A DNA stretch of 64,000 bases from positions 1 through 64,000 of the IMG/VR virus record IMGVR_UViG_3300013111_000230. One strand, 5' to 3'. The notes beneath the pieces were generated by a model. That model saw nothing but the letters and a program-made list of their open reading frames with translations. It made no database searches and was not told the DNA's origin. The translations under genes and the position numbers were made by a program. Shown here piece after piece: positions 14,269 to 22,303 of this stretch. This DNA is from a virus. Every line of letters starts with the position of its first letter. The stretch's first letter is position 1.

Positions 14269-14485
14269 GCTCCTGGTCAGGGTTTTGACAGATTGTTTCG
14301 CTTATCGCAAAGCACATAGCCGTTCCCGTATAGTCCCTCAAAGTACAATTCGCGTTGCACTCCGATAGATGCCATACGGAAGACGGGTTGTAACAAACCT
14401 GTATACCGAGAGATCTAGTAACTGGTTCCTCTACTGTGGAATTGTCACCACAACCAAGTACCACTATCAACAACAAATATCTCAA
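14228..14485 (-). CDS. Cys-rich lipoprotein, 85 aa, TTG start
   Basis: A TTG start (14485) leads into a short lipoprotein signal (MRYLLLIVVLGC) with lipobox VLGC at residue 12. The mature domain has further cysteines in VCYNPS, ECNANC, AMCFAI, TICQN and RACGLY, consistent with a disulfide-bonded periplasmic protein. The TTG overlaps the TGA of the upstream membrane peptide. No family recognised. Confidence 0.7.
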   Translation of the reverse strand: MRYLLLIVVLGCGDNSTVEEPVTRSLGIQVCYNPSSVWHLSECNANCTLRDYTGTAMCFAISETICQNPDQEHVRRACGLYRGLL

Positions 14486-14625
14486 TCGAAATACCTCTCC
14501 CTAATGTATCGAATAAAGTCTTGCAAACAAAAGAGCGTAGCAACTATTGCCGCGAAGATCAGCGAAGTACCTATTGCGGTAGCTACCAGATCCCAATTAT
14601 GTTCGATCGTACAAACTTCGTCCAC
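14482..14625 (-). CDS. Predicted 47-residue membrane protein, GTG start
   Basis: GTG is preceded by TAGGAGGAACTAGT, a strong ribosome site. The frame encodes a polar N-terminus (MDEVCTIEHNWD), one helix (LVATAIGTSLIFAAIVATLFC) and an amphipathic basic tail (QDFIRYIRERYFD). It fills the gap between IMPDH and the lipoprotein gene and overlaps the latter's TTG. The strong ribosome site makes it one of the better-supported micro genes here. Confidence 0.65.
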   Translation of the reverse strand: MDEVCTIEHNWDLVATAIGTSLIFAAIVATLFCLQDFIRYIRERYFD

Positions 14626-14626
14626 A

Positions 14627-15622
14627 CTAGTTCCTCCTAAGTATATGTGTACTGCTCTCTATCTGAGAAGCATTCGACTGAATAATAAACTCTGCCTTGG
14701 CCTGAAGTTGGGTTATGTTCCTTGCTCCAGAGTACGAAAGACCTGATCTTACATTCTGCGTTAAACTTTCAACTATCCCCACAACCGACCCCTTATATGG
14801 AATCGTAGTGGAAATACCCTCAAGAGACCTGGCAGATCCGCGCCAATCCTGCTGTGCTTCCACTGATGCCATTCCCCTATAGACCTTATATTTACTACCA
14901 TCAGTACTCTGAAAGGTCTCTCCAGGACTTTCGTCTGTGCCAGCTAACATTGACCCCAGCATCACAAAGTCTGCTCCTGCAGCAAGAGCCTTGACTATAT
15001 CGCCTGCAGTCTTTATGCCGCCGTCAGCAATAATCACTGCGCCGTCCTCATAACTACAAGTCAACACCGATTCAAAAGTTGGGACACCATGACCAGTCTG
15101 GACCCTGGTTGAGCAGATTGATCCACCACCAATTCCAATCCTTACTGCATCTGCGCCCCACTCCGAGAGGGCAACGTATGCCTTCGGTGTGGCGACGTTA
15201 CCAGCGATGACATTAACTTCCTCACCATACTTATCTTTAATTGTTTTCAGGGCCCTCTCAACCAAAACGTGATGTCCGTGGGCGACGTCTAAACAGAAAG
15301 TCGAAACACCCACATCATTAAGAGACTTGACCCTATCCATGAAATCACCAGAAACACCAATGGCGGCGGCCGCGTTAGAAGGGGTCATCTGAATTTGCTC
15401 TTCTTTAGTGCAATATCTGTGTGTTATTGCAAGGGCGCCCAACTCTCCAAAGGTGCTTGCCATTCGCAACCCAGTTACCGTATCCATCGGACTTGATATG
15501 ATTGGCAAGTAATACGTCCTATTCCCCAGCTGGCGGGTGAGGTCAATTTCCGATCTCGACTCCACGTCGCTAAATTGAGGCACTAATAAAACGTCATCAA
15601 AACTATGTGTTTGTCTTTTCAT
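14627..15622 (-). CDS. IMP dehydrogenase / GMP reductase family enzyme
   Basis: This 331-residue TIM barrel has the N-terminal [14 protein letters not shown], the phosphate-loop [11 protein letters not shown] with catalytic Cys170, [21 protein letters not shown] and YRGMAS. It lacks the CBS pair found in cellular IMPDH, like GMP reductases. TRVQTGHG after the Cys resembles GMP reductase, whereas the YRGMAS flap resembles IMPDH, so direction (IMP to XMP, or GMP to IMP) is uncertain. Either would shift the guanine nucleotide pool. It precedes the membrane peptide by one base. Confidence 0.92.
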   Translation of the reverse strand: MKRQTHSFDDVLLVPQFSDVESRSEIDLTRQLGNRTYYLPIISSPMDTVTGLRMASTFGELGALAITHRYCTKEEQIQMTPSNAAAAIGVSGDFMDRVKSLNDVGVSTFCLDVAHGHHVLVERALKTIKDKYGEEVNVIAGNVATPKAYVALSEWGADAVRIGIGGGSICSTRVQTGHGVPTFESVLTCSYEDGAVIIADGGIKTAGDIVKALAAGADFVMLGSMLAGTDESPGETFQSTDGSKYKVYRGMASVEAQQDWRGSARSLEGISTTIPYKGSVVGIVESLTQNVRSGLSYSGARNITQLQAKAEFIIQSNASQIESSTHILRRN

Positions 15623-15875
15623 TTAATTCTTTTCCTATCTCATCAAGGAGATTCGTTGCCTTGGACCAGCAATCTGGACAATAAAGGTTTACTCGACCCT
15701 CTTTCTCCCTGACCACAACATTCCACGTTCTTACTTGTTCTTTATTCATCCTATCATAGGGAGCGAGACAAGTCAAGCAATGATCTGGTAATTTGTCAAA
15801 TAATCCAACTTTCACTTGCATATCTTTTTCTGCTTGCTTCTTTCTCGCTCTCTTTAGTTTTCTTGTAGCACTCAT
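15603..15875 (-). CDS. Zinc-ribbon protein, 90 aa
   Basis: A basic N-terminus (RKLKRARKKQAEK) precedes C-x2-C (HCLTCLAP) and, after about 35 residues, a second C-x2-C (YCPDCWS), a four-cysteine zinc ribbon. The intervening MNKEQVRTWNVVVRE is similar to small zinc proteins of marine T4-like phages. The basic start suggests nucleic-acid contact. It overlaps the dUTPase stop (ATGA) and the IMPDH start. Function unknown. Confidence 0.65.
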   Translation of the reverse strand: MSATRKLKRARKKQAEKDMQVKVGLFDKLPDHCLTCLAPYDRMNKEQVRTWNVVVREKEGRVNLYCPDCWSKATNLLDEIGKELNEKTNT

Positions 15876-16324
15876 ACGCCCGTAGACCCGAAACCGCCAC
15901 CACCTCTTGATGTCTTACTTCCATAGACACTATCCTCCTCGATCTCCCATAGTTCTGGTTTTTCAATTCTCACAAAAACTCCCTGGGCGATTTTTTGACC
16001 AGGTTCGATATATTGAATGTCCTTACCTATGTTCTGGAGGTTTACGAAGATCTCTCCATCATACCCTTCGTCCACGACGCAAGCACCCGTGATCAACTGT
16101 GTCTTTGTAGCGATGCCCGACTTGTTCATGATCTGAAGCATACACCCTGGTGGTACCTCCACCTTCACGCCAGTCTCCAACAGACAACTCTTACCTGGTT
16201 TCAATCGTTGTATTGCATTGTCCATTGGACAGAAGAAGAAGTCCATTCCTGCGTCAGTCTTGTGTGCGCGCACTGGAACCTGTGCCGTTGGTCTTGTCTT
16301 GTAAACTCTAACAAATTCTTTCAT
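15872..16324 (-). CDS. dut: dUTP diphosphatase (dUTPase)
   Basis: This 150-residue trimeric-type dUTPase has all five motifs in order: TDAGMDF, NKSGIATKTQL, GYDGEIFVNLQN, GQKIAQ and the Gly-rich C-terminal arm SRGGGGFGSTGV with its Phe that caps uracil. It hydrolyses dUTP to dUMP, which supplies ThyX and prevents uracil incorporation. Overlaps of four bases on both sides put it in one operon with the HAD and zinc-ribbon genes. Confidence 0.96.
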   Translation of the reverse strand: MKEFVRVYKTRPTAQVPVRAHKTDAGMDFFFCPMDNAIQRLKPGKSCLLETGVKVEVPPGCMLQIMNKSGIATKTQLITGACVVDEGYDGEIFVNLQNIGKDIQYIEPGQKIAQGVFVRIEKPELWEIEEDSVYGSKTSRGGGGFGSTGV

Positions 16325-16704
16325 CTCAAAATCTCCTCAGATGGTCCTACCACCACTCTCTTCAACCCCTCATCCCTTCTGATGCTGAACGCTATGGATC
16401 TAGCATAACGAGGTTTACTGGGGTCCATATCATTTATCAAATATCTTGCGCCGCGTTCAATGCCCATGATCAACTTATCCCACGGGACATCATTCAACAA
16501 CAACTCCTTTACTGTATGGTTTCTGTATTCTTCAGGTCTTGCAGTAGTGAAGATAATCATGCACCCTTCCCTCTTCCAAGTCTTTAATTTTTCCAACGCG
16601 CCAGGTGTAAGTTCTGGTTTTGTCGTCTTCAGTTCTTCAAACTTACGATATTTAAAGATGGTGCCATCAATATCACAAAATATAGTTCTCTTCTTTTCTG
16701 TCAT
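16321..16704 (-). CDS. HAD-superfamily phosphatase
   Basis: This 127-residue protein carries HAD motif I IFCDIDGTIF (nucleophile and acid/base Asp), motif II Thr in IIFTTARPEEY, and a late LINDMDP acidic pair for metal. It has the small cap-less form common in phages. Candidate substrates are nucleotides or polynucleotide 3' phosphates; it lacks the kinase domain of T4 Pnk. It sits between dUTPase and the L,D-transpeptidase-like gene. Confidence 0.88.
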   Translation of the reverse strand: MTEKKRTIFCDIDGTIFKYRKFEELKTTKPELTPGALEKLKTWKREGCMIIFTTARPEEYRNHTVKELLLNDVPWDKLIMGIERGARYLINDMDPSKPRYARSIAFSIRRDEGLKRVVVGPSEEILR

Positions 16705-17351
16705 GCTTCGCAGGTGCCTCCACTCAAGTCCCTCTCCTCTAAGAGTGTATAAGTAAATTTGTTTCCATACTTATCAGATGCGTCCTCGCATGTCTCCATA
16801 AACTCTGCAAAGTCCACACTACTTTGGAACACTTGACAACCTGCTGATACACCGCCAGTGTTAACTCGTGCATCCGAACCACGGTGCTTATGAATGTTAA
16901 TACCGTACCAACCCTCGTCTTCTGGTCCGTGATAGTCTGGAGTTGTATCTCTGTTGTTGTCTCTCCATACGCTCACCTTACCGCCTCTTTGACATAGTGC
17001 GGTATGCCCCTTTTGACTATTACCATGCCAGTCGATCTTGTAAGTGCTCCTGTATTGCCCAGGAACCAAAATTGCAGTACCCTTGTGCGCTACTGCCTTT
17101 AATGGCCATCTCAAAATAGAAGTACCTGGTTCGGTAGTTACTGGGTATACATCCGCCACCCACTCTCCGTCCACTTTATAGATAACGTTAATTGAGTCAT
17201 CAAACTTTGATGCGTCACCAGAGTCGTTACGAACTCCAATGATGTTCAAGTTGAGGTCTCCGTTCTCAAAAAATGCATAACCTTTACTGGTTAATGCCTG
17301 TTTGTATTGGTCTGCCATCATCTTGGCAGCGAATCCTGTTAATTTAGCCAT
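16701..17351 (-). CDS. L,D-transpeptidase-like peptidoglycan enzyme candidate, 216 aa
   Basis: The C-terminal half has GINIHKHRGSD (His154) and GGVSAGCQVF (Cys172). Spacing and S-x-G-C resemble the His/Cys active site of YkuD-type L,D-transpeptidases (H...S-H-G-C). DFAEFMETCED follows. The N-terminal half looks like a strand-rich substrate or binding domain. No signal peptide is seen, so it would act through a holin or from the virion. It may be a cell-wall peptidase or endolysin. Assignment is by motif only. Confidence 0.6.
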   Translation of the reverse strand: MAKLTGFAAKMMADQYKQALTSKGYAFFENGDLNLNIIGVRNDSGDASKFDDSINVIYKVDGEWVADVYPVTTEPGTSILRWPLKAVAHKGTAILVPGQYRSTYKIDWHGNSQKGHTALCQRGGKVSVWRDNNRDTTPDYHGPEDEGWYGINIHKHRGSDARVNTGGVSAGCQVFQSSVDFAEFMETCEDASDKYGNKFTYTLLEERDLSGGTCEA

Positions 17352-17362
17352 TGTGTTTCCTC

Positions 17363-20300
17363 CTATGCTAACATTCTAAAAGTTTTTCTAACTGATCTAG
17401 TGCTGAAACCCCACTGTGCATCCCAGTGAAGGCGTGCCATGTAGGGTCTGTTCACATAAACCTTATCCTTGTTTGGGTCGACACCCCAACACTTGATTGT
17501 ATTCTCCTCAGAGTTGGAATCGATCACCTTAACTACATAAAACAATTTACCATTTTTTGTTTTCTTTTGCAAGACTTCTCTTGGAATAAACCAACAAACC
17601 TGGAGTTCCGCATCGAACTCTGAAATGGGTGGTATCATCAACTCGTCTATCTTGCTCTGCAGCTGCTCATTCATGACCGTGCTCATGGGAAAGATCCCAA
17701 CTAGATCCACTAGATACTGTAACTTCTCCTCATCTGTGAAGTCCCCCTCTGGTTCAAACTTCTCAATGTTGTCTTCTAGGTTTTTCTCTTTGCGTGGGCG
17801 CTCAACTGCAACTGCAGACCAGAAGTGTTTCATTCCCGAAAACCTCTCATCCATCAAACAGTTCAGTGCCTGACTCAAACAGAGTGCAGAGACCGCCTTC
17901 TTGTTTAATTTTGAATAGATAATATTATCATTGAACAGGAACTCCTCAATCTTATTGAAGGGTCTGTTGTCTATTATCTGCTGAATAGCGGTCATACCCA
18001 ATCCCTTTATGGAAGAGAGTGGTTGAATCAATGTCTTGCCATCTTCACTGATCTCCCACCTGACACCAGAAGTATTCACATTAAGTGGTTCAATCTTATA
18101 CCCATAAGATTTTGCAACGTTGATTGCGCGCTCCTTGCGCTTATCAGGTTCCTTGTCCAAGAAGGCAGCTAACCAGCACTCTGGATAATAATTAAGAAGA
18201 TAAGCACATTGAAAAGAAAGCACGCAATAGGAGACAGCATGAGATTTATTAAAACCGTAACCAGAAAAATACTTGAACTTGTCCCACAACTCCTTCGCTT
18301 CATGTTGTTTCATTCCTTTCTCTAGGCAACCTCGCCTAAACTTATCGTAGATCTTATCCATCTCTACCTGTGGGGCGCCTGTACCTTTCTTTGTGAGCAA
18401 CTTGCGCAACTTATTACCCTCATCGAGTGACAAGTTCTTGCCCAATTTGTGAGCAAGCATAGCAATCTGCTCCTGAAAAATCAGGAACCCATAGGTCTCT
18501 TCGGTGACATCTCTTACATATTGATTGAGATACTCTACCTCTTCAGGATTTTCTTTAGCGCCGATGTACATCTTATCCACACCCGCAGACAGCGGTCCAG
18601 GGCGATAAATAGAAGTAATGGCGGCAAGGTCCGTAATATTATTCGGGCGACCATTCTTGCAGAAGTCCTGTGCCCCATTCTCTGTAAATTGGAATATTCC
18701 TGCCCATTTTCCCTCATGAAAGACATTCTTCCAAACCTCCTCGTCATCCAAATTAATCTTCTCTGGATGTAACTTAGTTTCATAGAAAGTCTTAATGTCC
18801 TCAAACGTAGGATCACTAACACCCTCATACCTAACTAGTATATGCCTGATTGCATCTTCAATCATACGCAACGAGGCGAGACCCAAGATATCAAACTTGA
18901 TAAACCCCATCGTCTCTAGGTGTCGAACGTTTTGACCTTCTGACCATGGTGTTTGTCGAACACCTCCAGAGTTAATGAGTGGCATCCATTCATTTAAATT
19001 CTCTCCAATCACCACACCTCCAGCATGACGAGATGCTGATCGAGTCTGACCATACAATGCATTAACATGTGTCTCAACTTCTGGATATTTATTTAAAAAC
19101 TTTTGTAGCGACTCTGAGTATTGCATAAGTTCTTCAAAGGTTGGACTGTAAACACCCGCAGTGATACCATGTGCCTTCTTCGCAAGAGGAGTTGCCTCGT
19201 AAACCATCTTGTTGGTTACCGCATTCACTTCAGCAAATGGAATCTTATAAAACTTCGAGATATCTTTTACAAGTGATCGCAGCTGCAATGTGTTCCAGTT
19301 TGTGATAGGAACAACAACATCGTCACCCCATTCATCAATTAGGTGTTCTTTGAGTACCATAGGGTCAGAAACATCATAGTCGATATCAGGATATCCAGAC
19401 CCACCTTTTGTTAAAAAACGCTCGAATTGTAGTCCGTAACGGATCGGATCTATCTGTGTGATACCCAAGGCATAAGCGACCAGAGAACCCGCAGCAGAAC
19501 CTCTTCCTGCGCCTGTAAGTTGCATCCTCGTCGCTTCTTCTGCTATCTTCTTCATCGTCAAGAAGTATTTGCTAAAACCCCTGTCTTCAATTACGTTGAC
19601 CTCATACTTGAGGCGTTCAATATACTCTGTCTTGTCAGCAAATCCCTTCTCCTTTGCTCCTGCGATACACAGTACTGCGAGCGCCTGGCCAGCTGACTTT
19701 CCATCGGGAACAACAAAGTCTGGGAGTCTTACTGTGTTATCTGGTAAGAAGGATTCAATCATGTTGTAAGCAATATCGTGTGTCTTGGTGATGGAGTTCA
19801 GAACCAAGTTGTCGTTATACTCCACCCCACACTCTTCGGAATACTTCTTATAACTCTCCCACATTTGGTCGCCATTCTTAGGATACAACTCGTACCCTAT
19901 CTCCTCAACATCGATTGGTAATTCTTCACTCAACCACTCTACCTTACGACCTAGAAATCCCAACCTCTTATATAACTCTCTGTCTTTCCACGCTTCTGGG
20001 GAATAGTAATGAGAGTCTGCTGTGGAGATCAGATCAATGCCAAACTCATAATGCATCTGGATGATGAATTGATTTAACTTATGTTGTTCTGGGATATTAT
20101 TCCACTGCAATTCTCCATACCACCTGTCACCAAAGATAGACTGCATCTTTTGCGTTGTCTTGCGCATAGCATCCAGTACTGCGTCTTCCCCCTCATCTCT
20201 GTTTTGCCAGAAGTCCCCAGCATAAATCCCACCAAGACAGGCAGATGCTGCAATGACACCCTCGCTATGCTTCTTTAGCATGGCATAGTCAATTCTAGGA

Positions 20301-20785
20301 AATCGATAAAAATAATCCCCCGAATAAGATTTGGAAATCATCTTATAAATATTCTGAAGTCCTGTCTGATTTTGTGCCAACAAGATCATATGACTCCTCC
20401 TATTAAGGATGGACTTCATCTTCTTCTTGGATGCTTCATTCTCGACAGTGGCGCCTGACTGCGTGGACTCAAGAGACTTTTTATTCTTTGCCTCTTGTCT
20501 TGCTTTTTCGTAATCCTCTTTCCAATTTGCAACACTTGGCACGAAATATGCTTCACAACCGAATATTGGTTTGAACTCCTTTCCTTCGGACATCATCTTC
20601 TTCGCGTGAATGACCTGGTAAGCAAGACCGTTTGCATTACCGTGATCCGTAAGAGCAAGGGCATCCATGCCGTTATCGTAGGCATAATCCATGTGCTGCT
20701 GGGGGTATCCGAGTGCGTCGAATATTGACCCAGCTACTGAGTGGGCATGTAGTCCCACAAATGGTATCTCTGGTTGCTTTCTCAT
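17363..20785 (-). CDS. dnaE: DNA polymerase III alpha subunit (DnaE-type replicase)
   Basis: This 1140-residue family C polymerase is near full length. The PHP domain keeps its metal ligands: HAHS (13-16), TDHGN (46-50), CEAY (77-80), His132 and ADSH (256-259). The palm has GRGSAAGSLVAYALG and PDIDYD (466-471) with the catalytic aspartates. Later come RSASRHAGGVVI, YRPGPL, SGYGFNKSHA and an OB-fold near 1030-1090. An intact PHP site often means built-in 3'-5' proofreading. It may replace the T4 gp43 polymerase. It overlaps the upstream gene by four bases. Confidence 0.97.
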   Translation of the reverse strand: MRKQPEIPFVGLHAHSVAGSIFDALGYPQQHMDYAYDNGMDALALTDHGNANGLAYQVIHAKKMMSEGKEFKPIFGCEAYFVPSVANWKEDYEKARQEAKNKKSLESTQSGATVENEASKKKMKSILNRRSHMILLAQNQTGLQNIYKMISKSYSGDYFYRFPRIDYAMLKKHSEGVIAASACLGGIYAGDFWQNRDEGEDAVLDAMRKTTQKMQSIFGDRWYGELQWNNIPEQHKLNQFIIQMHYEFGIDLISTADSHYYSPEAWKDRELYKRLGFLGRKVEWLSEELPIDVEEIGYELYPKNGDQMWESYKKYSEECGVEYNDNLVLNSITKTHDIAYNMIESFLPDNTVRLPDFVVPDGKSAGQALAVLCIAGAKEKGFADKTEYIERLKYEVNVIEDRGFSKYFLTMKKIAEEATRMQLTGAGRGSAAGSLVAYALGITQIDPIRYGLQFERFLTKGGSGYPDIDYDVSDPMVLKEHLIDEWGDDVVVPITNWNTLQLRSLVKDISKFYKIPFAEVNAVTNKMVYEATPLAKKAHGITAGVYSPTFEELMQYSESLQKFLNKYPEVETHVNALYGQTRSASRHAGGVVIGENLNEWMPLINSGGVRQTPWSEGQNVRHLETMGFIKFDILGLASLRMIEDAIRHILVRYEGVSDPTFEDIKTFYETKLHPEKINLDDEEVWKNVFHEGKWAGIFQFTENGAQDFCKNGRPNNITDLAAITSIYRPGPLSAGVDKMYIGAKENPEEVEYLNQYVRDVTEETYGFLIFQEQIAMLAHKLGKNLSLDEGNKLRKLLTKKGTGAPQVEMDKIYDKFRRGCLEKGMKQHEAKELWDKFKYFSGYGFNKSHAVSYCVLSFQCAYLLNYYPECWLAAFLDKEPDKRKERAINVAKSYGYKIEPLNVNTSGVRWEISEDGKTLIQPLSSIKGLGMTAIQQIIDNRPFNKIEEFLFNDNIIYSKLNKKAVSALCLSQALNCLMDERFSGMKHFWSAVAVERPRKEKNLEDNIEKFEPEGDFTDEEKLQYLVDLVGIFPMSTVMNEQLQSKIDELMIPPISEFDAELQVCWFIPREVLQKKTKNGKLFYVVKVIDSNSEENTIKCWGVDPNKDKVYVNRPYMARLHWDAQWGFSTRSVRKTFRMLA

Positions 20786-21597
20786 CTGTTTCCTTTCATT
20801 TTAATTGCCGCGCTGAAACAGTATCTCCAATCTGTTCCAATTTTGAGGGGATCTCTCATCATATCCTGATAGCCCTCCCACGACGAAATATCTTTATATG
20901 TATCTAGTTCAATTGAGCAACTGTTGTCACTCATTATATCATCACCAAAAACTAAGTCAAGTGTATAATCACTTTTTACATCGATTCTTTTAAATAAGTA
21001 AGAGCAGTGCTTAAATTGTCTTACACTAAAACTAAACCCCATATGATGTCCAGTTAAGGCGCTTTCCCCATTGTGTGTATAAAAGAAAGATTCATTTTGC
21101 TTGATCAACCCCCTAGCCTCTATGTTCCTTGGGTCATACACTCCGTAGGGCATGGACACGTAGTATCTATATGGCACTATCCATTTAGATATCTTGTCAC
21201 TGATCGTGAAACTTGCATTAACACCTTCCATAACTGAAACACCAATCCCATCTTTGTTCATGTTCTTGTATGATATCGGTACATAAAATATTGGTACCGA
21301 TGTCCTGTTCTCCTGGGGGAAGTTAGCAAACTTTGCTCTCTCATGTTGAGCAAGATTGAGAACAAAATCCCCGCAAACACTTTTAAGGAGTGGTGCAATA
21401 GACTCATCACAAACTACCCATATGGTCTTGCACCCAACATACGAACACTCTACAATACTTCTCTGTATAGCATAAAAGTTATTTGCAATCGGCAACATGC
21501 CTGGGTGGAGTACTAAATCTATATCAGAATCAACCTTCGATACTGGAATGATGCCTGCTATATGCTTCGATAATGTTGCTTCGTTTCTTTCTGTCAT
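20782..21597 (-). CDS. Conserved phage protein, nucleotidyltransferase-like, 271 aa
   Basis: The N-terminus reads GIIPVSKVDSDIDLVLHPGM, LPIANNFYAIQRSIVECS and KTIWVVCDESIAP. This is the Rossmann-like start of GT-A sugar nucleotidyltransferases (loop, helix, VxVVCxDxx strand). Similar proteins are conserved in marine T4-like phages without assigned function. Later WIVPYRYYVSMPYGVYDP and TGHHMGFSFSV are typical of that family. A role in sugar transfer to DNA or surfaces is possible. It overlaps the upstream conserved gene by 68 bases. Confidence 0.65.
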   Translation of the reverse strand: MTERNEATLSKHIAGIIPVSKVDSDIDLVLHPGMLPIANNFYAIQRSIVECSYVGCKTIWVVCDESIAPLLKSVCGDFVLNLAQHERAKFANFPQENRTSVPIFYVPISYKNMNKDGIGVSVMEGVNASFTISDKISKWIVPYRYYVSMPYGVYDPRNIEARGLIKQNESFFYTHNGESALTGHHMGFSFSVRQFKHCSYLFKRIDVKSDYTLDLVFGDDIMSDNSCSIELDTYKDISSWEGYQDMMRDPLKIGTDWRYCFSAAIKMKGNR

Positions 21598-22303
21598 AAA
21601 ACTTTATCTTCTTGGTACTCTTATACACTGTCTCCTCCATTGAGACAACCATTCTTTCCATTACTTCCAATTTGGGCTTCCTTCTTACTGTGCCACCCTT
21701 GTGGATTAAAGGTCTGTGTACTCCTCCCTGTTCCATTAACAACTTCTGAGTAATGAACCTAACCATTGTATCAGAATAATCAAAGTCTGTCAACTGTTCT
21801 TTCGTTAAGAAAGATACAGAGAAAATCTCTTTCTTTCCCGTGGACTCGATCCTCGAAATAAAACTGCCATTTGGAAAAACGGGAACTAAATTAGATGCAT
21901 CACAAAATTTCAACCTCATAAAATCGATAATTTTATAAGAATCTCGACCCTCTGTTGCCAATACTTCCAGATCTACTTTGATTGCACTGTCTGGAAAGAT
22001 GTGACACTTTTGAAACTGAATGTCAGTTCCTCTAATTTTAAGTATGTTTTCCTCTATTCTCACATATTCCAAATCAAATGGATTAACAATCAATCCCTTC
22101 ATCCCACACAAGAATTTAAGCATAGACCATGCCTCTGAATGTCTTGTAGTGGTCAGCTGCCCCACCTTTATCTGTTTGGCAAATTTGAGATCGACGGTGG
22201 GTAGTTGATGTCGGGGCAGGATTATCGGCACCTCTTCAGTATAAGACTTCATGAGAGCGCAGACATCCTGTCCGACTATAACCTCATCGAGTATCAATAG
22301 CAC
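21530..22303 (-). CDS. Conserved marine-phage protein of unknown function, 257 aa
   Basis: The protein has mixed alpha/beta character with a basic C-terminus (KSTKKIKFYDRKKRSN). HSEAWSMLKFLCGMKGLIVNPFD type segments occur in relatives next to the nucleotidyltransferase-like gene in other marine T4-like phages. No catalytic motif is apparent. Conserved adjacency suggests a two-protein unit with 20782-21597. Its start overlaps the VWA lipoprotein stop by 10 bases. Confidence 0.6.
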   Translation of the reverse strand: MLLILDEVIVGQDVCALMKSYTEEVPIILPRHQLPTVDLKFAKQIKVGQLTTTRHSEAWSMLKFLCGMKGLIVNPFDLEYVRIEENILKIRGTDIQFQKCHIFPDSAIKVDLEVLATEGRDSYKIIDFMRLKFCDASNLVPVFPNGSFISRIESTGKKEIFSVSFLTKEQLTDFDYSDTMVRFITQKLLMEQGGVHRPLIHKGGTVRRKPKLEVMERMVVSMEETVYKSTKKIKFYDRKKRSNIIEAYSRHHSSIEG

